Program-made: the position numbers and the translations under genes
Part shown: positions 1 through 8,262 of the stretch, piece after piece
How the letters are laid out: each line of letters starts with the position of its first letter
Position numbering within the stretch: position 1 is the stretch's first letter
Notes under the pieces: model-generated
What the model was told of the DNA's origin: nothing
The model's database searches: none
Seen by the model: only the letters and a program-made list of their open reading frames with translations
NCBI RefSeq assembly: GCF_014648595.1
Contig: NZ_BMRK01000004.1
Span: 81,717-145,716 of the forward strand
Direction: 5' to 3'
DNA length: 64,000 nt
DNA from: Nocardioides luteus
Lineage (GTDB): Bacteria > Actinomycetota > Actinomycetes > Propionibacteriales > Nocardioidaceae

Positions 1-1241
1 TCTTCGAGTGCCTCGGCGAGCGGACCGTCGCCGCCGGCCAGCTGCGCCGACTGGCCGACCCCGACGAGGGGTACGACCCGTTGCTGGAGGCACGGATGCG
101 CGCCGTGCTCCCCGTGATCGAGCCGGGCCGGACGCGGATCATCACCAACTCCGGAGCCGCGCACCCGCTCGCCGCCGGCCGTCGCGTCACCGAGGTCGCC
201 CGAGCGCTGGGCCGCCCCACCCGGGTCGCCGTCGTCACCGGCGACGACGCCCTGGCAGCCGTACGCAGCCTCGACCCGATCCTGTGGGAGACCGGCGAGC
301 CGCTCTCCCGGTGCCCGGACGAACTCGTCTCCGCCAACGCCTACCTCGGTGCCGACGGGATCCGGCAGGCGCTCGCCGAGCGGCCCGACGTCGTCGTCAC
401 CGGCCGGGTCGCGGACCCGGCGCTCTACCTCGGACCGCTGCAGCACGAGTACGGCTGGGCCGACGACGACTGGCAGCGGCTCGCCGCCGGCACCGTGGTC
501 GGACACCTCCTGGAGTGCGCCGGCCAGCTCACGGGCGGCTACTTCGCCGACCCCGTCACCAAGCCCGTCCCCGGCCTCGCCCGGCTCGGCTTCCCCTTCG
601 CCGACATACGCCCCGACGGGGCGGCGACCTTGAGCAAGGTCGACGGCAGCGGCGGCCGGCTCGACGTCCGGACCGCGACCGAGCAGCTGCTCTACGAGGT
701 CGACCGACCCGAGGCGTACCTCACCCCCGACGTCACCGCGGACTTCTCCGGCGTCTCGTTCCAGCAGACGGGCCCGGACCGGGTCGAGGTCTCCGGCGCC
801 GGCGGCACCGCACGGCCCGACGAGCTCAAGGTGACCCTCGGCTTCCGCGGCGGCTGGCTCGGCGAGGGCCAGATCTCCTACGCCGGGCCGCGCGCCCGGG
901 CGCGGGCCGAGCTGGCCGCCGAGATCGTCAGCGAGCGCCTCACCACCGTCCACGGCATCCCGGCGGACGCGATCGGGGTCGAGCTCATCGGGGCCGGTGC
1001 GGCGTTCCGTGGCCTGGCCCCGGCGAACGAACCGATCGAGGTACGCCTCCGCGTCACCGCCCGCACCGCCGACGCCGCCCAGGCGCGCCTCGTCGGCTGG
1101 GAGGTCGAGTCCCTCTACACCAACGGCCCGGCCGGCGGCGGCGGCGCCCGCACCGGCGTCCAGCAGACCCTCGTGGTCCGGTCCTGCCTGGTGCCTCGTG
1201 ACCTGGTCTCCCCGACCGTGACCATCATGGAGGAGCGATGA
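1..1241 (+). CDS. AtuA family protein (DUF1446), 5' end outside window
   Basis: The reading frame is already open at the window edge (first full codon at base 3), so the start lies upstream. About 412 residues are visible. They carry the DUF1446/AtuA signatures ITNSGAAHP near the start, GRVADPALYLGPL in the middle and AGQLTGGYFADP after it. AtuA is named for the acyclic terpene utilization cluster of Pseudomonas, but its own reaction is not established, so a role in acyl-CoA catabolism is only a family-level guess. The stop overlaps the start of the next gene by four bases (ATGA). This indicates translational coupling with the small partner protein that usually follows AtuA in actinobacteria. 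Confidence 0.85.
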   Translation, partial: FECLGERTVAAGQLRRLADPDEGYDPLLEARMRAVLPVIEPGRTRIITNSGAAHPLAAGRRVTEVARALGRPTRVAVVTGDDALAAVRSLDPILWETGEPLSRCPDELVSANAYLGADGIRQALAERPDVVVTGRVADPALYLGPLQHEYGWADDDWQRLAAGTVVGHLLECAGQLTGGYFADPVTKPVPGLARLGFPFADIRPDGAATLSKVDGSGGRLDVRTATEQLLYEVDRPEAYLTPDVTADFSGVSFQQTGPDRVEVSGAGGTARPDELKVTLGFRGGWLGEGQISYAGPRARARAELAAEIVSERLTTVHGIPADAIGVELIGAGAAFRGLAPANEPIEVRLRVTARTADAAQARLVGWEVESLYTNGPAGGGGARTGVQQTLVVRSCLVPRDLVSPTVTIMEER

Positions 1242-1552
1242 GCGAGCTGATCGTCGACGACCTCGCCGACGTCCGCGCCGGCGACAAGGGCGACACCCTG
1301 ATCCTGGCGGTGCTGCCGCGGGACGGGGAGGCGTACGCCCTGCTCGCCGAGGTGCTCACCCCCGACGCGGTCGCCGGCCACTACGCCGTCACCGAGCCCG
1401 TCGAGCGCACGGAGCTACCGCACCTTCCCGCCCTCGTCTTCCGGGTGCCGTCCGTCCTTGCCGGCGGCGTGACCGGCTACTCCGGCCTGGACGGCCACGG
1501 CAAGGCCCTCGGCTACCACCTGCTGATGCTCCGCCTCGAGAAGGACGGCTGA
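1238..1552 (+). CDS. AtuA-related small partner protein
   Basis: This 104-residue soluble protein starts inside the stop of the AtuA gene (ATGA overlap). It has the family opening DLADVRAGDKGDT, seen in the short domain that is either fused to or encoded just after AtuA (DUF1446) proteins. No catalytic motif or membrane segment is visible. The tight coupling suggests a 1:1 complex with AtuA, but that is inference and no activity is known. It ends only three bases from the stop of the convergent Lrp regulator, leaving no room for a separate terminator. Confidence 0.8.
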   Translation: MSELIVDDLADVRAGDKGDTLILAVLPRDGEAYALLAEVLTPDAVAGHYAVTEPVERTELPHLPALVFRVPSVLAGGVTGYSGLDGHGKALGYHLLMLRLEKDG

Positions 1553-1555
1553 GGC

Positions 1556-2005
1556 TCAGGGCTCGAACGTCATCGTCCGCATGTGCTCGTAGATCACCGA
1601 CGTCTCGACGTCGGCGATCTCGGCACGTGAGGTGAGGCGGTCGATCACGAAGGCGTAGAGGGCGTCGTTGTCGGCGACGGCGACGTGCACGATGAAGTCC
1701 ATCCGGCCCGAGGTGACGAAGACGCCGACGGCCTCGGGCAGCGCGCCGACCCAGTCGCGGAACGACTCGATGTTGGCGCGCGAGGGCGGTCGGATGCGCA
1801 CCGCGACGAGCGCCTGTACGCCGCGGTCGACCTGCCGCAGGTCGATGTCGAGGTAGGCGCCGCGGATGAGTCCGCGCCGCTGCATCGCGCGGGCGCGGTC
1901 GTGGACGGTGGTCGCGGATACGCCGACCTCGGCGGCGATGTCGCGGAGGCTCCGCCGTGCATCCATCGTCCAGGCGGCCAGAATCTGACGGTCGACCTCA
2001 TCCAT
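1556..2005 (-). CDS. Lrp/AsnC family transcriptional regulator
   Basis: This 149-residue protein has the classic two-domain Lrp layout. An N-terminal HTH begins MDEVDRQILAAW and contains DIAAEVGVSATTVHDRARAMQRRG, and a C-terminal RAM/ligand-binding domain follows, ending VIYEHMRTMTF. The start was placed at the ATG before DEVDRQIL because Lrp proteins begin there. A start 17 codons upstream is open but adds unconserved residues. The gene is divergent from the DUF2000 gene across about 110 bases, the usual arrangement for an Lrp regulator and its target. The effector, probably an amino acid or related metabolite, cannot be read from the sequence. Confidence 0.9.
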   Translation of the reverse strand: MDEVDRQILAAWTMDARRSLRDIAAEVGVSATTVHDRARAMQRRGLIRGAYLDIDLRQVDRGVQALVAVRIRPPSRANIESFRDWVGALPEAVGVFVTSGRMDFIVHVAVADNDALYAFVIDRLTSRAEIADVETSVIYEHMRTMTFEP

Positions 2006-2115
2006 GCACGCCAGAATAGCGCCATCTCCTGACAATGTTCGGACTGTTTGTGTCACAGCCTGACGATCACAAGACTTGAGCCCAGATCAGTTGACGAACG
2101 ACAGGAGTCACAACG
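2006..2115. promoter_or_regulatory. Divergent promoter region between Lrp regulator and DUF2000 gene
   Basis: This spacer is less GC-rich than its flanks and must hold both divergent promoters. It contains an imperfect dyad in which TTGTGTCA is followed about five bases later by TGACGATCACAA. It is a candidate Lrp site, since autoregulation with control of the divergent neighbour is common in this family. A ribosome binding site (GACAGGAG) precedes the DUF2000 start. The operator assignment is inference. Confidence 0.4.
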
Positions 2116-2598
2116 ATGAGCACAGGCGTCGAGACAGCGCGGGTCGGGTTCGCCCCGGAGGAGATCGACCAGTCCGCGAGCACGCGGGAGGTGCCGCTCA
2201 AGTGGGTGGTCGTCGTCGACCGGGACCTCCCCGCCGGCCGCGCGGTCAACGCAGCGGTCTGCGTCGCGGGGGCGACCACGCAGCGTACGACCGGCATCCT
2301 CGGCGAGGACGCGGTCGACGCCGACGAGTCCACCCACCCCGGGCTGCCGTGGATCGGCTGCACCGTTCTCGGTGCCCCGACCGAGCGGCTGACCGAGCTG
2401 CGGCGCAAGGCGGTCGCGCAGCCCGGAGTCGCGGTCATCGACATGCCGACCCAGGCGCAGCACACCCGGGTCTACGACGACTACCTCTTCGCCGTCGGGA
2501 GCAGCCGCGGCGCCGACCTGACCTACTACGCGATCAGTCTTCTCGGACCCCGCCGGACGATCGACAAGCTGGTCAAAGGACTGAAGCTGCTGCCCTGA
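2116..2598 (+). CDS. DUF2000 domain protein (peptidyl-tRNA hydrolase-like fold)
   Basis: This 160-residue protein shows the DUF2000 core: KWVVVVDRDLPAGRAVNAAVCVA near residues 30-52, then WIGCTVL, and a closing segment with VYDDYLFAVGSS. The family shares the fold of Pth2 peptidyl-tRNA hydrolase, but its reaction is unknown. The start follows a good GACAGGAG ribosome binding site. Its divergent Lrp neighbour is the likely regulator, which would fit a link to amino-acid metabolism. The gene ends three bases from the stop of convergent purE. Confidence 0.8.
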   Translation: MSTGVETARVGFAPEEIDQSASTREVPLKWVVVVDRDLPAGRAVNAAVCVAGATTQRTTGILGEDAVDADESTHPGLPWIGCTVLGAPTERLTELRRKAVAQPGVAVIDMPTQAQHTRVYDDYLFAVGSSRGADLTYYAISLLGPRRTIDKLVKGLKLLP

Positions 2599-2601
2599 GG
2601 C

Positions 2602-3114
2602 TCACTCGCCCGAGACTCCGCCCGAGGTGGCGCGGCGGACGACCTCGCCCTTCTCGCGGGCGAGGTCGGCCAGCGAGGTCTCGTACGCCACCAGCTTCTG
2701 CTGCAGCTCGGGGTCGGCGACACCGAGGATGCGGGCGGCGAGGATGCCGGCGTTCTTGGCGTTGCCGATGGCGACCGTGGCGACCGGGATGCCGCCGGGC
2801 ATCTGGACGATCGACATCAGCGAGTCGAGACCGTCGAGGTACTTCAGCGGCACCGGCACGCCGATCACCGGCAGCGGCGTCACCGAGGCCAGCATCCCGG
2901 GGAGCGCGGCAGCGCCACCGGCACCCGCGATGATCACCGAGAGGCCGCGCCCGGCGGCCTCTCGCCCGTAGTCGAGCATCTCCTGCGGCATCCGGTGGGC
3001 CGACTTCACATCGGCCTCCCACTCGATCCCGAACTCGTCGAGAAGGTCGGCCGCGGCCTTCATCGTCGGCCAGTCGGAGTCGGACCCCATCACGATTCCC
3101 ACGCGAGCGCTCAT
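2602..3114 (-). CDS. purE: N5-carboxyaminoimidazole ribonucleotide mutase (PurE)
   Basis: PurE converts N5-CAIR to CAIR in de novo purine synthesis, directly after PurK. The 170-residue protein has the PurE opening [13 protein letters not shown], the substrate-loop SAHRMPQEM and the glycine-rich [13 protein letters not shown], in the expected order and length. The start is the ATG before [10 protein letters not shown]. In many actinobacteria purE directly follows purK. Here purK lies 3.6 kb away on the same strand, with an oppositely oriented ABC remnant and helicase between them. purE therefore presumably has its own promoter, in the GC-rich spacer upstream of position 3114. Confidence 0.95.
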   Translation of the reverse strand: MSARVGIVMGSDSDWPTMKAAADLLDEFGIEWEADVKSAHRMPQEMLDYGREAAGRGLSVIIAGAGGAAALPGMLASVTPLPVIGVPVPLKYLDGLDSLMSIVQMPGGIPVATVAIGNAKNAGILAARILGVADPELQQKLVAYETSLADLAREKGEVVRRATSGGVSGE

Positions 3115-3264
3115 GGGCCAAGGCTAGGCCGAGGAGTGCTCGCGCGTGTGGACCGGGCCGCCTAACGGTGACGTAACAGGATCACGCCATCGCCGAAATT
3201 CGCTGGCTCGCTGCCGCTGCCCGGCCACGTACGCGACGTGCCCCGCCGGGCACCCTGGTCCGCT

Positions 3265-3719
3265 TCCATCCGTCGCACCGATCGACCTCCACCTCAGGGC
3301 CGGGACGTTGCTCGCGGTCACCGGGCCGTCGGGGGCGGGGAAGTCGTCGCTGCTGTGGGCGCTGGCCGGTGCGCTGGACCCGGCTGCGGGAGCGGTGAGC
3401 GTGGACGGATCACCTCTGACCGGCCGTGACGACGCGGCAGCACGCGGGGTCAGCCTCATCCCCCAGGGCAACGGCCTGGCGGGCTCGCTGTCGGCCGAGG
3501 AGAACGTGCTGGTGCCGATGCTGGCTCGCAAGGTGTCGCCCCGGGGAGGCGCGCGCCGGCAACCGCGAGCGGATGATCGCCGCGCTCCGGGCCGAGGCCG
3601 AGCGGGGCGCCGTGGTCGTCCTGGCGACCCACGACCCGGAGGCCGCCGCCGAGGCGGACGCCGAGCTCGCGCTCGACGAGGGCGTGGCGTCATGGCCCCG
3701 ACCCCTCGCTGTCATCTGA
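3265..3719 (+). pseudogene. Decayed ABC transporter ATPase (frameshift plus internal deletion)
   Basis: An ABC ATPase can be read in two frames. The first gives VAPIDLHLRAGTLLAV, Walker A GPSGAGKSS and the Q-loop region SLIPQGNGLAG, then runs out of frame after MLARKVSP. The second resumes at EARAGNRERMIAALRAEAERG and continues through the H-loop ATHDPEAAAEAD to a stop. The signature motif (LSGGQ) and Walker B (LLADEP) are missing altogether. Roughly 60 codons are therefore gone, and an extra base in the C/G run near 3540 breaks the frame. The first strand of the domain and any start codon also look lost, and no FtsX-type permease partner remains. The gene cannot make a working ATPase. Confidence 0.85.
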
Positions 3720-3778
3720 GTGTCGGTGCTGCCCGCTAGGGTCCTGGGCCATCTCCCCCACGACCCCCACCAAGGCAG

Positions 3779-6526
3779 ATGGAACCAGCAACCAGCACGG
3801 ACGTCGTCCTCAGCGCGCCGCCGAGCCCGACCGCTGTCGAGCGGTTCACCGGCCTGACCAAGGCCGAGCGGAAGGCTCTGCCGTCCCGCCTCCGGCAGCT
3901 CTCGGCGTGGTCCCGGCAGGCCGCTTCTGCGACGGGCGCGCGCACCGAGATCGAGCGTGAGGCGGTTGAGGCGGTCGACGATCTGCGAGCTCGTGCGGCC
4001 GACCTGAAGCGCGCCGCCCAGGTGGCCTGGCGCAGCATCCCGCTCGACCGCAGCGACGGCTCCCGACTCGCCGCCATTGCGCGGCGGCACGCGCTCGAGC
4101 CCGTCGAGGAGACGACCCAGCAGCTGGTCGCCTGTCTGGCTGACGCCACGGGCGACCTGGCGCAGGCACGCAGGGCCACCGGTGCCCGTCGGCTCCTGGT
4201 CCGCGGCAGCCGGCGTGAGGAGGCCGAGCTCGCCGGCAAGCGGATCCTCGACCTGCACCGATGGGCGAGCGACATCCAGGCGCCGAAGCGGCTCGACGAC
4301 CTGAGCAGACTCCCGGCACGGCGCCGGGTGCGCATCCGTGAAGCGCTGCTGCCGAGCGTCGGCCTCCTCGAGGCGCTCTCCGGGCTGGGATCGGAAGCCG
4401 TGCTGGCGCCCCGGAAGGGCGTGATGGTCCTGCGCAACGAGGGCGAGGCCCTCAACGAGGCCAGGCGCTCGGAGGAGCCCGCTCGGCGCGCCGCGACCGA
4501 GGCCGGCAACGCGGTCCGGAGCGCCAACACGGACACCGCGGTGAGGTCGCTGCCGGTGGCGGAGCTCGCCGACCTCGTACGCATCGAGCCCCTCCTCGAG
4601 GCCGGGGTCCGCACCGTCCACGAGGTCATCCATCCCGCCTCTGACCTGCGAGATCTCCCTGGGGTCGGCCCGGCGACGGCGGCGCGGATACAGGAGGCGG
4701 CGCAGGCCCTGTGGCAGCGCACCTACGACGAGATGCCCCTCGCTCTCGACCACGAACGCCGCACGCCGGCGGCCACCCGGCTGCTCGCGCGGTTGGCGGA
4801 GTGGGAGGCCGGGCGGCGTACGAAGGATGCGGGCGCGGAGCTCGCCCTGGTGCAGTCGCTGCGGCCGCTGACCCGGTCGCTCGCCCAGTCGTCGAAGAGC
4901 GGCGCGAGGTTCCACCTGATCCTGGCCAACGCCGCCAGCCTCGATGACTTCCAAGCTGCGCTGCGGGCGATCGCCCACCGCGCCGAGATGGCGCGGCGGG
5001 TGCGTCCCGGCAACCGGCCGGCCGACCCCTGGGACGACTTCGAGAAGCGTCCGGCCGACTACTACGCGATGCTCTCCGAGCTCGGCTTCCTCACCGCGGA
5101 CGAGGACAAGATCCACGGCGACCTCTCGGCCGAGATCATCGAGGCCGTACGCGCCCAGGAGCTGCGCACCAACAACCTGACCGCGTCCCTGCGCGGCTAC
5201 CAGCACTTCGGCGTACGTTTCGCGCTGGTGCAGATGAAGGTGATCATCGGCGACGAGATGGGGCTCGGCAAGACGCTCCAGTCGCTCGCCGTGCTCGCGC
5301 ATCTGCACGCCATGGGCGCCTCCCACACGCTGGTGGTCTGCCCAGCCGCGGTCGTCACCAACTGGGTGCGCGAGACCGACTCGAAGACCACGCTGGTCCC
5401 CCATCGGCTCCACGGCAACCGCCGGCTCAAGGCTGCCCGGACCTGGGTCGAGCAGGGCGGCGTCGCGGTCACGACCTACGAGACGCTCAACGCGATCCAG
5501 CCCTTCCTCGACCAGGTCGACGTCGCCTGCGTCGTGGTCGACGAGGCTCACATGATCAAGTCGCCGCGCACCCAGCGCACCGAGCGCGTACGCCGCGTGC
5601 TGGACGCCTCCGAGCGCGCCATCCTCCTCACCGGCACGCCGATGGAGAACCGCATCGACGAGTTCCGCAACCTGGTCTCCTACCTCCTCCCCGACCTGCT
5701 GCTCTCCGCCGACGAGTTCAACCCCCACCGGTTCCGCAAGCAGGTCGCCCCCGTCTACCTGCGTCGCAACCAGGAGGACGTGCTCACCGAGCTCCCCGAC
5801 CTCGTCGAGGTCGAGGACTGGCTGCCACTGTCGAAGGCCGACGAGAAGGCGTACGCCGAGTGCGTCCGCGACGGGAACTTCATGGCGATGCGGCAGGCCG
5901 CGATGCTCCAGGGCACCTCGTCGGCGAAGATCGAGCGGCTGGTCGAGATCGTCGGCGAAGCCGAGGAGAACGGCCGTCGCGTCATCGTGTTCTCCCACTT
6001 CAGACGGGTCCTCGACGACCTGGTCACGCTGCTGCCGGGTGAGGTGTTCGGCCCGCTCACCGGCTCCGTACCCGCCGAGGAGCGCCAGCAGATGGTCGAC
6101 GAGTTCTCCGCCGCTGGCCACGGCGCGGTGCTGGTCACCCAGATCGTCGCCGGCGGCGTGGGCCTCAACATCCAGTCGGCGTCGGTCGTGGTCATCTGCG
6201 AACCCCAGCTCAAGCCGACCATCGAGTGGCAGGCGATCGCCCGAGCCCGCCGGATGGGCCAGCTCCAGTCGGTCCAGGTCCACCGCCTGCTCTCCGAGGT
6301 CGGCGTCGACCAGCGCGTCCACGACATCCTCGCGGCCAAGGCCGAGCTCTTCGACGACTTCGCCCGGGTCAGCGCCACCGCCGCCAGCAGCCCCGAGGCG
6401 TACGAGACCTCACACCCCGGCGACCCCGACGACCCCGGCGACCCCGCCGCGCTGGCCGCAGAGGCCTCCGACGCCGAGATCGCCCGTGACGTCGTCGCCA
6501 CCGAGCGTCAACGCCTCGGCATCTGA
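3779..6526 (+). CDS. SNF2-type DEAD/DEAH helicase-like ATPase with HhH motif
   Basis: This 915-residue superfamily 2 ATPase has motif I GDEMGLGKT at 491-499, the DEAH box at 588-591, LTGTPMEN as motif III and a motif VI-like QAIARARRMGQ near 818. The core is complete and SNF2-like, so it probably translocates on double-stranded DNA. The first 450 residues are unusual: a basic alpha-helical region and one helix-hairpin-helix (DLPGVGPATAARIQ, near 292), a DNA-contact motif. The C-terminus carries a short DPDDPGDPAA-rich tail. No nuclease, methylase or defence partner lies alongside, so a repair or remodelling role is only an inference. The gene stands alone between purE and purK on the opposite strand. 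Confidence 0.85.
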   Translation: MEPATSTDVVLSAPPSPTAVERFTGLTKAERKALPSRLRQLSAWSRQAASATGARTEIEREAVEAVDDLRARAADLKRAAQVAWRSIPLDRSDGSRLAAIARRHALEPVEETTQQLVACLADATGDLAQARRATGARRLLVRGSRREEAELAGKRILDLHRWASDIQAPKRLDDLSRLPARRRVRIREALLPSVGLLEALSGLGSEAVLAPRKGVMVLRNEGEALNEARRSEEPARRAATEAGNAVRSANTDTAVRSLPVAELADLVRIEPLLEAGVRTVHEVIHPASDLRDLPGVGPATAARIQEAAQALWQRTYDEMPLALDHERRTPAATRLLARLAEWEAGRRTKDAGAELALVQSLRPLTRSLAQSSKSGARFHLILANAASLDDFQAALRAIAHRAEMARRVRPGNRPADPWDDFEKRPADYYAMLSELGFLTADEDKIHGDLSAEIIEAVRAQELRTNNLTASLRGYQHFGVRFALVQMKVIIGDEMGLGKTLQSLAVLAHLHAMGASHTLVVCPAAVVTNWVRETDSKTTLVPHRLHGNRRLKAARTWVEQGGVAVTTYETLNAIQPFLDQVDVACVVVDEAHMIKSPRTQRTERVRRVLDASERAILLTGTPMENRIDEFRNLVSYLLPDLLLSADEFNPHRFRKQVAPVYLRRNQEDVLTELPDLVEVEDWLPLSKADEKAYAECVRDGNFMAMRQAAMLQGTSSAKIERLVEIVGEAEENGRRVIVFSHFRRVLDDLVTLLPGEVFGPLTGSVPAEERQQMVDEFSAAGHGAVLVTQIVAGGVGLNIQSASVVVICEPQLKPTIEWQAIARARRMGQLQSVQVHRLLSEVGVDQRVHDILAAKAELFDDFARVSATAASSPEAYETSHPGDPDDPGDPAALAAEASDAEIARDVVATERQRLGI

Positions 6527-6535
6527 CTCACCTTC

Positions 6536-6598
6536 GCCGAGACGTCAGCTGCGTCGGCCGAGACGTCAGCTGCGTCGGTCGAGACGTCAGCTGCGTCG
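6536..6598 (+). repeat. Three tandem 21-bp repeats downstream of the helicase
   Basis: The unit GCCGAGACGTCAGCTGCGTCG occurs three times head to tail with a single change (GCC to GTC) in the third copy. The array begins ten bases after the helicase stop. It forms the left arm of a larger symmetric structure with the palindrome and the inverted copies that follow. No reading frame of interest crosses it. Confidence 0.9.
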
Positions 6599-6632
6599 GT
6601 CGAGTTGGCACCGAGGTGCCAACTCGACCGAC
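6595..6632. repeat. Perfect 38-bp palindrome (18-bp arms, GA loop)
   Basis: The arm GTCGGTCGAGTTGGCACC is followed by GA and then its exact reverse complement. It lies between the 3' ends of the convergent helicase and purK genes, where a bidirectional terminator would be expected, although no T-run follows. It is the centre of the symmetric repeat structure here. Confidence 0.9.
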
Positions 6633-6710
6633 CTGAGCGACTTCTCGGCCGACGCAGACGACTTCTCGGCCGTCGTACGTGACGCCTCGACCGTCAGTCG
6701 GAGTCGACCG
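6633..6710. repeat. Inverted, diverged copies of the 21-bp unit
   Basis: CGACTTCTCGGCCG occurs twice with a 21-base period. Read on the other strand, the block matches the left-hand 21-bp unit at about 18 of 21 positions. The same stretch ends with two near-identical copies of a GTC-TCGGAGTCG segment, one of which is the 3' end of purK. The arrangement is therefore three copies, a palindrome, then two inverted copies. Confidence 0.75.
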
Positions 6711-7868
6711 TCACTCGGAGTCGTTGCCGAGGTCGCCCTGGAACCAGTCGGCAGCGTGCCGGGCGCGCTCGAGGCAGTCGTCGAGGTCATCGCCGTAGAC
6801 GTTGACGTGGCCGACCTTGCGGCCCGGGCGCATCTCCTTGCCGTAGAGGTGGACGCGGAGGTGCGGGTCGCGGGCCATGGCGTGCGGGTAGCCGTCGTAG
6901 AGGCGGCCGACGTCGGGACGGGAAGAACCGAGGATGTTGACCATCACCGACCACTTCGCGCGAGGTGCGGGCGAGCCGAGCGGGAGGTCCATGACCGCGC
7001 GCAGGTGGTTCTCGAACTGCGAGGTGACGGCGCCGTCCTGGGTCCAGTGGCCGGTGTTGTGCGGACGCATGGCCAGCTCGTTGACGAGCAGCCGGCCGTC
7101 GACGGTCTCGAACATCTCGACCGCGAGGATGCCGACGACGCCAAGCTCACCGGCGATCCGCAGAGCGATCTGCTCACCCTCGACGGCGAGCTCGGGCGAG
7201 AGGTCGGGCGCCGGAGCGATGACCTCCTTGCAGACGCCGTTCTCCTGGTAGGTGTGCACGACCGGGTACGCAGCGGCCTGCCCGCTCGGCGAACGGGCGA
7301 CGATCGCGGAGAGCTCCCGCCGGAAGTCGACCAGCTCCTCGGCGAGGACCTGGACACCGGCCTCCTCCGCGACGCGGAGCGGCTCGTCGACATCGGCCAC
7401 ACCGCGTACGACCCAGACGCCCTTGCCGTCATACCCGCCGCGGGTGGTCTTGAGGACGCACGGGAAGCCGAACTCCTCGACGTCTGCGACGGAGGAGACG
7501 ATGGCGTTGCGCGGGCAGGGGACGCCAAGCTCGGCGAGACGGGTGCGCATGACGCCCTTGTCCTGGGCATGGACGAGGGCGTCGGGGCCGGGGCGGACGG
7601 CGACGCCGGCGGCGGAGAGCGCGTGCAGGTGCTCGGTCGGGACGTGCTCGTGGTCGAAGGTGACCACCTCGCAGCCCTCGGTGACCTTCTTGAGCACGTC
7701 GAGGTCCCGATAGTCGCCGACCATCTGGTCGGGGATGACCTGGGCCGCCGAGACACCCTCGCCCTCGGCGAGGAGCCGGAGCGGGAGTCCGAGCGCGATT
7801 GCGGGCTGAGCCATCATGCGGGCCAGCTGGCCGCCGCCGATGATCGCAAGAGTCGGTGCGAGGGTCAC
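6711..7868 (-). CDS. purK: 5-(carboxyamino)imidazole ribonucleotide synthase (PurK)
   Basis: PurK carboxylates AIR to N5-CAIR using ATP and bicarbonate, feeding PurE. The protein is 385 residues with the ATP-grasp layout: N-terminal IIGGGQLARMM, then DKGVMRTRLAELGVPCP, the lysine segment VLKTTRGGYDGKGVWVV, and the metal-binding end segment VNELAMRPHNTGHWT. The start was taken as the GTG before TLAPTLAIIGGG because PurK proteins begin about six residues before the glycine motif. The open frame extends 20 codons further with unconserved residues. The last codons fall in the direct repeats that border the symmetric repeat block. Confidence 0.95.
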   Translation of the reverse strand: MTLAPTLAIIGGGQLARMMAQPAIALGLPLRLLAEGEGVSAAQVIPDQMVGDYRDLDVLKKVTEGCEVVTFDHEHVPTEHLHALSAAGVAVRPGPDALVHAQDKGVMRTRLAELGVPCPRNAIVSSVADVEEFGFPCVLKTTRGGYDGKGVWVVRGVADVDEPLRVAEEAGVQVLAEELVDFRRELSAIVARSPSGQAAAYPVVHTYQENGVCKEVIAPAPDLSPELAVEGEQIALRIAGELGVVGILAVEMFETVDGRLLVNELAMRPHNTGHWTQDGAVTSQFENHLRAVMDLPLGSPAPRAKWSVMVNILGSSRPDVGRLYDGYPHAMARDPHLRVHLYGKEMRPGRKVGHVNVYGDDLDDCLERARHAADWFQGDLGNDSE

Positions 7869-7962
7869 GAGCGACAGGATAAAGACCCTGCGGTGCCGGG
7901 GCCGATTTCGCGGATCCCCCTCACGCAATCGGCGAGACCGGCCCCGGCGGGTCAGGGAGAGG

Positions 7963-8262
7963 TCAGGCCTTCTCGAAGCGCAGTCCCTTGCCGCGCAGAG
8001 TGGTGATCAGGTGTGGCTTGCGGGGGTCGTCGCCGAGCTTGCGGCGAACCCATCCCAGGTGCACGTCGATGGTCTTCGACGAGGTGTAGAAGGTCGCGTT
8101 CCACACGTCCCTCATCAACTCGTCGCGGGAGACGACGTCGCCAGCCCTCTTGATCAGGGCGTGAACCAGGTCGAACTCCTTGCGAGAGAGCGTGAGCTCC
8201 TCATCGTTCCGCCATGCTCGCCGGGTGTCCGGGTCGAGCTTGATCTCCTGTACCTCGATCAT
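7963..8262 (-). CDS. Orphan OmpR/PhoB-type winged-helix DNA-binding protein
   Basis: The whole 99-residue protein is a single Trans_reg_C domain: a short beta sheet (IEVQEIKLDPDTRRAW), ELTLSRKEFDLVHALIKRAGDVVSRDELMRDVW, the recognition-helix region SSKTIDVHLGWVRRKLGDDP, and the hairpin LITTLRGKGLRF. There is no receiver domain and no phosphorylatable Asp, and no histidine kinase is nearby. It must therefore be controlled by its level or by a partner. The ATG lies only about nine bases past a candidate -10, so the mRNA may be leaderless. The target is unknown. Confidence 0.85.
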   Translation of the reverse strand: MIEVQEIKLDPDTRRAWRNDEELTLSRKEFDLVHALIKRAGDVVSRDELMRDVWNATFYTSSKTIDVHLGWVRRKLGDDPRKPHLITTLRGKGLRFEKA

